Shown here: piece after piece, positions 53,672 to 62,004 of the stretch
How positions within the stretch are numbered: position 1 is the first letter of the stretch
Layout: each line of letters begins with the position of its first letter
Assembly (NCBI RefSeq): GCF_000422825.1
Contig: NZ_AUGU01000020.1
Location: forward strand, 1 to 64,000
DNA length: 64,000 nucleotides
Source: Nocardioides insulae DSM 17944
Lineage (GTDB): Bacteria; Actinomycetota; Actinomycetes; Propionibacteriales; Nocardioidaceae
Direction: 5' to 3'
Position numbers and translations under genes: made by a program
The notes under the pieces: model-generated
What the model was told of the DNA's origin: nothing
The model's input: only the letters and a program-made list of their open reading frames with translations
Databases searched by the model: none

Positions 53672-55146
53672 GCGCCACCGACGTGCCTGACCGCTCGGCC
53701 GCACCTGGCGAGCCGCCGTCCGCATCCGCTGGGCGGGGCAAACCGCCGGCGGCTGCCTGGATCTCCTGGATCGCGCTGGCGATGATGACCACCAGTTCGG
53801 TCGCCAGCCTCCGGGCAGCGCCCACGATGGCCGTCTACGGCCTGGCGTGCGTTTTCCTGTACCTGCTCCCGGCGCTGGTTTTCCTGCTCCCGACCTCGCT
53901 GGTCTCGGCCGAGCTCGCCTCGGGCTGGAAGGGCGGCGTCTACAACTGGGTGTCGGAGGGGATCTCCAAGCCGATGGGGTTCCTGGCCGTGTGGTGCCAG
54001 TTCGCGATGACGATCTTCTACTACCCGAGCCTGCTGGGCTTCGTCGCGAGCACGCTGGCCTACGTCTTCAATCCGGCCCTGGCCAGCAGCGGGGTCTGGA
54101 CGGCGTGCGTGATCATCGTCGTCTACTGGAGCGGGGTCTGGATATCCTCGCGCGGCACCAAGGGGGTCGCCGGCCTGGCCAGTGCGGGCCTGATCATCGG
54201 GACCCTGATCCCCGGTGCGGTCCTGATCCTGCTCGCCTCGATCTTCCTCGGGCAGGGGAACGAGTCGGCCGCGCCGATGACCTCCGACCACATCTTCCCC
54301 GTCTGGGCGGGTCTTTCCAGCCTCGTGCTCATCGTCAACAACTTCCTGTCCTACTCGGGCATGGAGATGAACGCCGTGCACGTCTCTTCGCTGAAGAACC
54401 CGGGCAAGGAGTTCCCCAAGTCGATGTTCCTGGCGATGGGCTTGGTCCTGGTCATCTTCATCCTCCCGGCACTCGCGATCAGCTGGGTCGTGCCGGCCGA
54501 GGAGCTCTCCCTCACCGCCGGCGTGATGCAGGCCTTCGACGCCGTCTTCGCCAATTTCGGCACCCAGTGGCTGACGCCGATCGTCGGAGTGATGCTGGTG
54601 ACCGCTTCGCTCGGCGGCATGCTCACCTGGCTCGCCGGGCCCTCGAAGGGCCTCCTCCTCATCTCCCGTCAGGAGGGCTACCTGCCGCCGTTCCTCCAGA
54701 AGCTCAACAAGAACGGCGTCCAGCAGAACATCCTGGTCGTGCAGGGCGTGCTCACCACGGCGATCGGCCTGATGTACGCACTGATCCCCGACGTCTCCAG
54801 CGCCTACTGGATCTTCTCGGTGATCACCACGCAGGTGTACCTGATCATGTACCTGCTCATGTTCGTCGCTGCGATCCAGTTGCGGCGGAAGCATCCGGAA
54901 CACCCACGCGGGTACCGGGCCCCGATGCTGGTCGGCCTGTGCGGCATCGGGTTCGCGGCCTCGCTCGCGGCCCTGCTCGTCGGCTTCATCCCGCCCTCCC
55001 AGTTTGGGGGAGGCAACCCGATCATCTACCTCCTGATCGTCGGCGGCGGTGCCCTCGGACTCGGACTCCTCGTCCCGTTCCTCTTCTACAAGTTCCGCAA
55101 GCCCTCGTGGCGGCAGCCCGAGGTCACGGAGGTGAATGAGTCATGA
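53668..55146 (+). CDS. APC family amino-acid permease
   Basis: The 492-residue membrane protein has about twelve helices and fits the APC superfamily, glutamate:GABA antiporter/YjeM-like group: LVSAELASGWKGGVYNWVSE, FLSYSGMEMNAVHVSSLKNP (helix 6 region), TWLAGPSKGLLLISRQEGYL and RRKHPEHPRGYRAP. It imports or exchanges an amino acid or small peptide. GAGGAG about 9 nt upstream supports the ATG. The next gene overlaps by 4 bp. It probably brings in the substrate handled by the flanking M24 and M20 peptidases. Confidence 0.92.
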   Translation: MSATDVPDRSAAPGEPPSASAGRGKPPAAAWISWIALAMMTTSSVASLRAAPTMAVYGLACVFLYLLPALVFLLPTSLVSAELASGWKGGVYNWVSEGISKPMGFLAVWCQFAMTIFYYPSLLGFVASTLAYVFNPALASSGVWTACVIIVVYWSGVWISSRGTKGVAGLASAGLIIGTLIPGAVLILLASIFLGQGNESAAPMTSDHIFPVWAGLSSLVLIVNNFLSYSGMEMNAVHVSSLKNPGKEFPKSMFLAMGLVLVIFILPALAISWVVPAEELSLTAGVMQAFDAVFANFGTQWLTPIVGVMLVTASLGGMLTWLAGPSKGLLLISRQEGYLPPFLQKLNKNGVQQNILVVQGVLTTAIGLMYALIPDVSSAYWIFSVITTQVYLIMYLLMFVAAIQLRRKHPEHPRGYRAPMLVGLCGIGFAASLAALLVGFIPPSQFGGGNPIIYLLIVGGGALGLGLLVPFLFYKFRKPSWRQPEVTEVNES

Positions 55147-55589
55147 GTGTCATGGAGGAGACCCAGTCCCGGGGCGAGCGGCTCTTCATCTATGCGGTGG
55201 TCGGGATCGCGGTCGTGGTGCTGGTGATCGTCGGCCTGGTCACCTTCAGGGGCGTCGGCGATGCGCGCACCGCAGACGCCAAGGCGGATGAGCTGATCGC
55301 GGCCTTCGAGGACGCCGGTCTCACGGCCCCGGACAAGGACCGGGTCGTGAACCTGCTCGGCGATGACGGGGGCGCCGTGTGCGCGAGTCCGAACGAGGCG
55401 CTCAACAAGGCCACCTTCCTGGCCCAGTTGGCCAACGGCGCCTCCGGTCCGGGGGCGCGGCCGGTGGTCGTGGACCGGCTGGTGTTCCAGGGACAGGTGT
55501 TGATCATGCAGACCTACTGTCCGGAGGAGGTCGAGGCGTTCCAGTCCTTCGTCGATGACCTCGAGACCGATGAGGTGGCCGGTGACTGA
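55143..55589 (+). CDS. Small membrane-anchored protein linked to permease
   Basis: The 148-residue protein has one N-terminal helix (about 14-35, IYAVVGIAVVVLVIVGLVTF) and an extracellular domain with two Cys (about 81 and 124) that could form a disulfide. No family is recognised. It overlaps the permease by 4 bp and the M20 peptidase by 8 bp, so it is part of that operon. It could be an accessory subunit of the permease or a peptide-binding helper. Confidence 0.8.
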   Translation: MSVMEETQSRGERLFIYAVVGIAVVVLVIVGLVTFRGVGDARTADAKADELIAAFEDAGLTAPDKDRVVNLLGDDGGAVCASPNEALNKATFLAQLANGASGPGARPVVVDRLVFQGQVLIMQTYCPEEVEAFQSFVDDLETDEVAGD

Positions 55590-56934
55590 GCCGGAGTTGC
55601 GCGCCGCGGTCGCCGGCCTGATGCCGCGGGCCAGGGAGGAACTGGCTGAGCTGGTGGCGATCAGGTCGGTGGCCGATCCGCGACAGTTCGCGCCCGAGGA
55701 ATGTGAGCGCGCGGCGAAGTGGGTCGCCGAGAGGTTCGCCGACCTGGGGTTCGACGACGTGCACCTGGCCGAGACCAGCGACGGCAGCGAGGCGGTGGTC
55801 GGGTCCCGGCCGTGTGCGGACCCGAGTGCGCCCACGGTGCTGCTCTACGCCCACTACGACGTGCAGCCCCCACTCGACGACGGGGCCTGGCGCACGCCGC
55901 CGTTCGAGCTGACCGAGGTCGAGGGCCGCTGGTTCGGACGTGGGGCCGCGGACTGCAAGGGCAACATCGTGATGCACCTCGCCGCGCTCCGGGCACTCGG
56001 AGAGATCCCGGTGAATCTCAAGCTCGTCGTCGAGGGATCCGAGGAGCAGGGAACCGGTGGCCTCGAGGACTTCGTGGCCACACATGCCGAACTGCTGCGC
56101 GCCGATGCCATCCTGGTCTGCGACACCGGCAATGCCGCCGTCGGACACCCCGCGCTGACCGTGAGCCTGCGGGGGATGGTGAACGTCGTGGTGACGGTCG
56201 ACTCGCTCGCCTCCGAATTGCACTCCGGCATGTTCGGAGGGGCCGCGCCGGATGCGCTGGCCGCCCTCATCTCGATGCTGGCGACCCTGCGCGACGCGCG
56301 CGGCAACACCACCATCGACGGCCTGGCCGACGACGGGACATGGACCGGTGAGCCCTATCCCGGTGAACGGTTCCGTGCCGACGCCGGCGTGCTCGACGGG
56401 GTCGTCCTGCTCGGGGACGGCAGCGTCGCCGACATGCTCTGGGCGCGACCGGCCGTCACGGTGCTCGGCCTCGACGCACCACCGGTGGTGGGGTCCGCGG
56501 CCGCGATCGTGCCCAGCGCGGCGGCCAGGCTCAACCTCCGGATCCCGCCCGGAACCACGGTGGAGCAGGCCCGGACCGCCCTGACCGAGCACCTGGAGGC
56601 CGCCGCCCCCTGGGGCGTCCGGGTCCGGGTCGCCGTCGAGGCGACCGGGGCACCGTTCCAGGCCACCGACGACGGTCCGGCGTACCGCGCGATGATGGCC
56701 GCGATGGAGGAGGCCTACGGCGTGCCCAGCACGAAGCTCGGGCAGGGCGGCTCGATCCCGCTGTGCAACGTGTTCGCCGACACCTACCCGGAGGCGGAGA
56801 TCATCCTGATCGGCGTCGAGGAGCCGCAGGCACTCATCCATGCGCCGAACGAGAGTGTCCATCCGGACGAGATCGCCCAGATGGCACTCAGCGAGGCGCT
56901 CTTCCTCCAGCGGTACGCCGCGCGGGAGGGATGA
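55582..56934 (+). CDS. M20 family metallopeptidase (dipeptidase-like)
   Basis: The 450-residue zinc peptidase has the M20 motifs LLYAHYDVQPP (His and catalytic Asp), GRGAADCKGNI (bridging Asp), VEGSEEQGTGG (catalytic Glu pair) and CDTG; the dimerisation domain covers about 190-350 and the last ligand histidine lies in IHAPNESVHPDE. It resembles carnosinase/CPG2-type dipeptidases. GTG 55582 has GAGG 6 nt upstream and overlaps the preceding gene by 8 bp; ATG 55570 and 55555 are less likely. It ends the peptide-use cluster. Confidence 0.93.
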   Translation: MTEPELRAAVAGLMPRAREELAELVAIRSVADPRQFAPEECERAAKWVAERFADLGFDDVHLAETSDGSEAVVGSRPCADPSAPTVLLYAHYDVQPPLDDGAWRTPPFELTEVEGRWFGRGAADCKGNIVMHLAALRALGEIPVNLKLVVEGSEEQGTGGLEDFVATHAELLRADAILVCDTGNAAVGHPALTVSLRGMVNVVVTVDSLASELHSGMFGGAAPDALAALISMLATLRDARGNTTIDGLADDGTWTGEPYPGERFRADAGVLDGVVLLGDGSVADMLWARPAVTVLGLDAPPVVGSAAAIVPSAAARLNLRIPPGTTVEQARTALTEHLEAAAPWGVRVRVAVEATGAPFQATDDGPAYRAMMAAMEEAYGVPSTKLGQGGSIPLCNVFADTYPEAEIILIGVEEPQALIHAPNESVHPDEIAQMALSEALFLQRYAAREG

Positions 56935-56986
56935 GCCGACGGCGTGGCCCGAACCCACCGCGGCGGGGGATCGGTGGCGTTCGTGC

Positions 56987-58513
56987 TCAGCCGTCGCCGC
57001 CGAACCGTTGGAGGGCGACCCCGTGCCGAAGGCCGCGGTCGCTGACGGTCATCGCCTCCTGCCCGGTGAGCGCGAGGATGGTCCGCACGATGCAGGCACC
57101 GGCGAGGATCACCTCGGCGCGGGCGGGCTGGAGACCGGGGAGTTCACGCCGAGCGTCCGCGGAGAGCCGACGGTAGGTCTCGATCTGGCGCTCGACCTCG
57201 GTCACCTCGAGCACGGTGCCGTGGACGACGGCCGGGTCGTAGTTGACCAGCCGGTGCAGGTGGGCCGCGAGGTTGGTCGACGTACCGCCGATCGCGATCA
57301 CCGTGTCCGGTCGCGGGCCGTGTCGTAGCCGGTCGAACTCCTCGGCGAGGGCGGAGCAGGCGGCGTCCACGGCCTCCCTGGGTACGGCGTCCGCCAGCCC
57401 GAACCTCTCGGTGATCCGGACAGCGCCCACGTCGAGGCTGAACTGCTCCTCGATGCCGGTCGCGGTGCCGCGGGTGAACTGGCTGCTCCCCCCACCGGAG
57501 TCGAAGACCAGGAGCCGATCGCCGCGAAGCGGCAGGGCCGACACCGCGGCCCGGTAGGCCACCTCGGCCTCCTCGACCCCCGAGATCACCTCGACGCCCA
57601 CCTGGCACCGGTCATGGACGGCGGCGAGGAAATCCTCGCGGTTCGACGCCTGGCGCAGACCGGCGGTGCCGACCGCCACGACGGCCACCGGTCCGTCCCG
57701 GCGTGCCTGGGTGAGGAACCCGTCGATCGCCGCGACGGTGCGGTCCATGGCAGCAGGGGCCAGTTCCCCGGTCTCCGCCAGCCCCTCACCGAGCCGGGTG
57801 ACCGCCGCGGTGTCGAGCAGGGTCTCGGGTGTGCCGTGCTCCCGCCGCCGGCCCAGCAGGAACTTCACCGAGTTGGTGCCGACGTCGAGGACGGCGAACC
57901 TGCCGGGCCACCACTGCAGAAGTGCCTTGAGCCCCGCCGCCATGCAGGTGTTGCGCCGCCCCTCCATGCCGAGTCTGCGGACCGTGCGGACCACCAGGTC
58001 GGGGTCCGGCGACTCCACCGCCGCGGTCCGGGTGCTCCGCCCGTCTGCGGTGAGGTCGGTGAGCTCGACCATGCAACCGTCGAGCGTCCCCTGTCGACGG
58101 AGCTTGCGGGTCTGCACCACCCGCAGACCGGGACGAGCGCCGACCAGCGCCGCCAGGGACCCCACGTCCGCCACCCCGCCCATGGGTCGGGTCGTGCCGG
58201 GGTCTCCCAGGGCCTCGAGGACCGCCGCCACCTCCGCCTCGTCGAGCGGGAACGGGGACTTCATCGTCGGCACCCACAGCTGGAGGCCGGCGTCGTTGAG
58301 GGCACGCAGGATCTTGGCGTCCAACAGGCCCGCCCGGACCTTGACGGAGGCGTCGCCGTGCAGCGACAGCAGATAGTGCTCCCGGCTCTCGACCGGCGCA
58401 ACCCCGCGCAGGAACCCCCAGACAGGGTCGTCGGGGAGGTCGCCGAAGGTGCGCCACTCCCATCGTGGGACGACGACGGGCGCGGCTGCTGGGGTGGGTT
58501 CGCTCATGGTCAC
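56987..58513 (-). CDS. ppx: CYTH-like domain fused to Ppx/GppA phosphatase
   Basis: The 508-residue protein has two parts. Residues about 15-200 resemble a CYTH/triphosphate-tunnel domain: WEWRTF, YLLSLHGDASVKVRAG, RKLRRQG and VELTDLTADGRSTRTAAVES give the alternating basic and acidic strands of that fold. Residues 205-508 are a Ppx/GppA domain with the phosphate-1 loop DVGTNS (210-215), catalytic EE (314-315 in SGVEEAEVAY) and phosphate-2 loop DSGGGSSQ (338-345). Both halves act on polyphosphate-like or ppGpp-like chains, so a polyphosphate enzyme with its own substrate-gripping domain is likely. GTG 58513 overlaps the SulP stop by 4 bp. Confidence 0.85.
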   Translation of the reverse strand: MTMSEPTPAAAPVVVPRWEWRTFGDLPDDPVWGFLRGVAPVESREHYLLSLHGDASVKVRAGLLDAKILRALNDAGLQLWVPTMKSPFPLDEAEVAAVLEALGDPGTTRPMGGVADVGSLAALVGARPGLRVVQTRKLRRQGTLDGCMVELTDLTADGRSTRTAAVESPDPDLVVRTVRRLGMEGRRNTCMAAGLKALLQWWPGRFAVLDVGTNSVKFLLGRRREHGTPETLLDTAAVTRLGEGLAETGELAPAAMDRTVAAIDGFLTQARRDGPVAVVAVGTAGLRQASNREDFLAAVHDRCQVGVEVISGVEEAEVAYRAAVSALPLRGDRLLVFDSGGGSSQFTRGTATGIEEQFSLDVGAVRITERFGLADAVPREAVDAACSALAEEFDRLRHGPRPDTVIAIGGTSTNLAAHLHRLVNYDPAVVHGTVLEVTEVERQIETYRRLSADARRELPGLQPARAEVILAGACIVRTILALTGQEAMTVSDRGLRHGVALQRFGGDG

Positions 58514-60255
58514 CGCTGATCACCTTCCTGGCCGTCGGGTGGTCGCCCGAGAGCACTGGACATCGCTGTCACGGCTCGGTGGACGTTGCCGTGTATGTGG
58601 TCGGCACCGAGCCGCCCGACCGCGCCCTCCCGCTCCAGCACCCGGCGTACCGGCGGGCGTACGGCGGCCAGCCGCAGCTCGACCTGCGAGGCCTCGGCCA
58701 TCGCGGTGATCTCCGAGATGGTGGCGGCCCCTTGGGAGTCGATGAAGTTGACGCCGGCGAAGTGCAGGACCACGCCGTCCACCTCGGGACGCAGGATCAG
58801 GGCGCGCACGCGGTCCAGGAGGGAGTCCGCGGTGGCGAAGAAGACGCCGCCGTCCACGCGCAGCAGGACGATCCCGGGGAACGTCTCGTCGTCGGGATGC
58901 TCCTCGCGGTCCCGGAAGACCTGGGTTCCACGCTCCCGCCCCAGTTCCGATATCCGTGGGTGGGTGACGACGTGGACCAGCCACAGCAGGGAGAGCACGA
59001 TCCCCACGACGACGCCGGCGAGCACCCCGAGCACCAGGGTGCCGACCAGCGCCGCCATCGCCACCCAGAAGTCGATCCGGGACACCCGCCGCAGCCGGCG
59101 CATCTCGGCGACGTCCATCATCCCCGCGACCACGGCCTCGATGATCAGGACGGCGAGCACCGGCTGGGGGAGGGCGGAGAACAGGGGCGCGAGCACGAGC
59201 AGGGCCCCGAGCACGATGACGCCCGAGGTGATCGACGCGAACCCGGTGCGGGCCCCGGAGCGGTCGTTGAGGGAGCTCGCGGACAGGCTGGTCGAGACCG
59301 GCATGCCCTTGAGGAGCCCCGCGCCGATGTTGGCCGCGGCCTGGGCCACCGACTCCTGATCGATGTCGACGCGATAGTGGTGCCTGGTGGCGAAGGCCCG
59401 CGCATCCCCGGCGGTCTGGGAGAACCCGATCATGACCAGGGCGAAGGAGGCCAGCAGCACCGTGGGCCCGTGATCCACGAGCAAGCCCACGTCGGGGATC
59501 TCCGGTGCCGGCAGCCCGCGCGGGATCTCGCCGACCACGACCACGCCGCGCTCCTCCAGGTCCAGGACCCAGGAGGCGATCAGTCCACCGACCAGGAGGA
59601 CCAGGGCGGCCGGCACCTGGCGGGCGAACCGGCGCAGGACGAGGACCACCGCGAGGGCCGCGGTGGCGACCAGCACCGTAGCGACGTGCGCCCCGCCGAG
59701 GGTCGAGAGCCAGGACCGGAGCTCCTCGAGCACGGTGCTGCCCTCGCCCTCGGTGCCGGTCAGCTTGGGCAGCTCACCGATGACGACGTCGATCGCGGCA
59801 CCGAACAGGAACCCCGTGACCACCGCACGGGAGAGGAACTGGGAGAGCCACCCCATCCGGAACACCGCCAGGACCAGGAAGAACAGGCCGCTGGTGAGGG
59901 TGATGCCCGCGACCAGGACGGCCACCTCGGTGGAATCGCTCAGCCCCGCGGCCAGGACGGCGCCGCCAGCGACCGCCGCGAGCCCGGAGCTCGGCCCCAT
60001 CGAGATCTGCCGGCAGGTGCCGAAGACGGCGTAGAGGATCGCGCCGGCGGCCGCGGCGTACAGGCCGTGCTCGATGGGTACGCCGGCGACCCCGGCGTAG
60101 CCGAGGCTCTTGGGGATGATCAGCGCGGCCACCACGGCTCCGGCGACCAGGTCGGGCCGCAGCCAGGACCGCCGGTAGCCGCGCGCCTGGTCCAGGATCG
60201 GCAGCATCCGTCGGGTCGAGGTGGAGACCGGCCCTGCCGCCATGGCGGGCAGCAT
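58510..60255 (-). CDS. SulP family anion transporter
   Basis: The 581-residue membrane protein has about eleven to twelve helices with the SulP signature (VAGAVVAALIIPKSLGYAGV, GLYAAAAGAILYAVFGTCRQ) and a C-terminal STAS domain (about 455-560: IVLLRVDGGVFFATADSLLD, VDGVVLHFAGVNFIDSQGAA). Substrates in the family are sulfate, bicarbonate, dicarboxylates and other anions. It is coupled to the Ppx-type gene by a 4-bp overlap, so phosphate-related or sulfate transport is plausible. ATG 60255 is used but has no ribosome-binding site and lies 5 nt from a large inverted repeat; ATG 60243 and 60207 are alternatives. Confidence 0.88.
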   Translation of the reverse strand: MLPAMAAGPVSTSTRRMLPILDQARGYRRSWLRPDLVAGAVVAALIIPKSLGYAGVAGVPIEHGLYAAAAGAILYAVFGTCRQISMGPSSGLAAVAGGAVLAAGLSDSTEVAVLVAGITLTSGLFFLVLAVFRMGWLSQFLSRAVVTGFLFGAAIDVVIGELPKLTGTEGEGSTVLEELRSWLSTLGGAHVATVLVATAALAVVLVLRRFARQVPAALVLLVGGLIASWVLDLEERGVVVVGEIPRGLPAPEIPDVGLLVDHGPTVLLASFALVMIGFSQTAGDARAFATRHHYRVDIDQESVAQAAANIGAGLLKGMPVSTSLSASSLNDRSGARTGFASITSGVIVLGALLVLAPLFSALPQPVLAVLIIEAVVAGMMDVAEMRRLRRVSRIDFWVAMAALVGTLVLGVLAGVVVGIVLSLLWLVHVVTHPRISELGRERGTQVFRDREEHPDDETFPGIVLLRVDGGVFFATADSLLDRVRALILRPEVDGVVLHFAGVNFIDSQGAATISEITAMAEASQVELRLAAVRPPVRRVLEREGAVGRLGADHIHGNVHRAVTAMSSALGRPPDGQEGDQR

Positions 60256-60260
60256 GTCGC

Positions 60261-60311
60261 GGCACCGGGTGAGCCCGCACCACCCCGGCCGGGGTGGGCT
60301 CACCCGGTGCC
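60261..60311 (-). terminator. Large inverted repeat after phaC and before SulP gene
   Basis: The arms 60261-60276 and 60296-60311 are perfectly complementary over 16 bp. The 19-nt centre contains a second self-palindrome (60282-60295). On the minus strand it lies 20 nt after the phaC stop and 5 nt before the SulP start, so it can end phaC transcription and may also mask SulP translation initiation. Confidence 0.7.
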
Positions 60312-60331
60312 GGTTCACCGGGCCTCGGGGC

Positions 60332-61957
60332 TCACGCCTCGCGGACGTAGCGGCCGGGCGCCGGCTCCAGCGGCGGATGCAGGTCGCTGCCCAGCCGGGC
60401 GGGGGCGGGTCGCTCCTCACCCGAACGGGTGGCGACCCACTCCGCCCAGTGGGTCCACCAGGTGCCCTGGTGCTGCTCGGCGCTCTGGAGCCACGCCTCG
60501 GGATCGGGGCCCGGCTCGGGACCGGTCCGGTAGTGCGACCTCGGGTTGCCCGGCGGGTTGACCAGGTGCTGGATGTGCCCGCCGCCGGAGAGGACGAAGG
60601 TCGCCTCCCCGCCGAAGAGTTGCGTGCTGCGGTAGGCGCCCTGCCACGGCACCAGATGATCCGTCTCGGCGCCGACGACGTAGACGTCGCTGCTCACCTC
60701 GCCCAGATCCACCCCGCTGTCGCGGACACGCAGCTCGCCGGGCTCGGCGAGGAGATTGTCCTGCGCGATCGCGAGCAGGTCGCGCTGGAGCGCCCCCGGC
60801 AGCCGGTTGGTGTCGTCGTTCCAGGCGAGGATGTCGAAGGCCGGCGGCTGGTTGCCCATCAGGTAGTTGTTGACCCAGTTGCCCCACACCAGGTCGTTGG
60901 GCCGCAGCCAGGAGAAGACCGCCCCGATGTGCTTGCCCTCGACGATCCCCGCGGTCTCGGTGGCCCGACCAGCCGCCCGTACCAGCCCGGGATGCAGGAG
61001 GATGCCGGCGACGTTCGGCACCGACATGTCGAGCAGGGAGACCCCGAAGGAGGCATGCGCGACGCGATCATCGCCGATCGCGGCCAGATGCCCCATCGTC
61101 GCGGCGAGCAGTTGACCACCCGAGCACAGCCCGACCGCGCCGATCCGCTCGCTGCCGGTGATCTCCTGGATCGCGGTCATCGCCTCGACCAGCGCCCCCA
61201 CATACGTGTCGAGTCCCCACTCGGCGTGGTCCTTGGTGGGATTGCGCCAACTGGTCACGAAGACCGGGATGCCCTGAGCCACGGCGTGCTCGATGAAGGA
61301 TCGGTCGGCGGCGAGGTCGAGCACGTAGTACTTGTTGACCATCGACCACACCAGGAGCAGCGGCACCGAGCGCACCGTCGGCGTGCTGGGGGCGTACTGG
61401 ATGATCTCCACGACCTCGTTGCGGAAGACCACCTCGCCAGGCGTCGTCCCGAGGTTGTCGCCGAGCTGGAACGGAGCGGAGTCGACCGACCGCGGCATCG
61501 GCCCGTGCCGGCGCAGGTCGCGTACCAGGTTCCGGCCGCCCCGTACGACGCTGCCCCCGCCGGTGTCGAGCACCCGCTTGAGCGCGGCCGGGTTCCCGGC
61601 CAGGGTGTTGGTCGGGGCCAGCGTGCTGGCCAGGATGCCGGCGGCGAAACGAGCGCGCTCGCGGGTGGCCCAGTCGACCTCGGCGTCCTCCACGGCCGCG
61701 CTGATCGCCTGCTCGAGCGCGAGGTAGGCCTGGCCCAGGCGGCGGTAGAGGGGATTCTCGGTCCAGGCGGGATCCGCGAACCGCTTGTCGCCGCGACCCG
61801 GCGAGAGGTCGGACCGCCCGGTCACGGCGGCGCACAGTTGAGCGGACAGTGAGGCGGCACGCCCGACCACTCCTGGGGTGCTGCGGATCGTGGTGATCAG
61901 GGCGCCGGTGGCGCTCCGGGCCAGGCCGGGCGGAACGGCGGGGGACAGGGTGGGCAT
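60332..61957 (-). CDS. phaC: Polyhydroxyalkanoate synthase
   Basis: The 541-residue enzyme polymerises hydroxyacyl-CoA into PHA granules. The lipase-like box is GLCSGG with nucleophile C278; the other triad residues are D433 (GAETDHLVPW) and H461 (GGGHIQHLVNP). FVTSWRNP and NKYYVLDLA are also typical of class I/II synthases, and the length fits. AGGAGA lies 6-7 nt before the ATG. The acyl-CoA synthetase upstream could supply substrate. Confidence 0.94.
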   Translation of the reverse strand: MPTLSPAVPPGLARSATGALITTIRSTPGVVGRAASLSAQLCAAVTGRSDLSPGRGDKRFADPAWTENPLYRRLGQAYLALEQAISAAVEDAEVDWATRERARFAAGILASTLAPTNTLAGNPAALKRVLDTGGGSVVRGGRNLVRDLRRHGPMPRSVDSAPFQLGDNLGTTPGEVVFRNEVVEIIQYAPSTPTVRSVPLLLVWSMVNKYYVLDLAADRSFIEHAVAQGIPVFVTSWRNPTKDHAEWGLDTYVGALVEAMTAIQEITGSERIGAVGLCSGGQLLAATMGHLAAIGDDRVAHASFGVSLLDMSVPNVAGILLHPGLVRAAGRATETAGIVEGKHIGAVFSWLRPNDLVWGNWVNNYLMGNQPPAFDILAWNDDTNRLPGALQRDLLAIAQDNLLAEPGELRVRDSGVDLGEVSSDVYVVGAETDHLVPWQGAYRSTQLFGGEATFVLSGGGHIQHLVNPPGNPRSHYRTGPEPGPDPEAWLQSAEQHQGTWWTHWAEWVATRSGEERPAPARLGSDLHPPLEPAPGRYVREA

Positions 61958-62004
61958 GAGTTCTCCTGGCGGGTACGTCGAGGTGAGGGGTCGGCGCCGA
62001 GGCG

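Noticed and set aside
52408..54903. 831-residue open frame antisense to the M24 peptidase and APC permease
   Set aside because: Composition is Asp/Arg/His-rich without motifs, and both opposite-strand genes have clear families.
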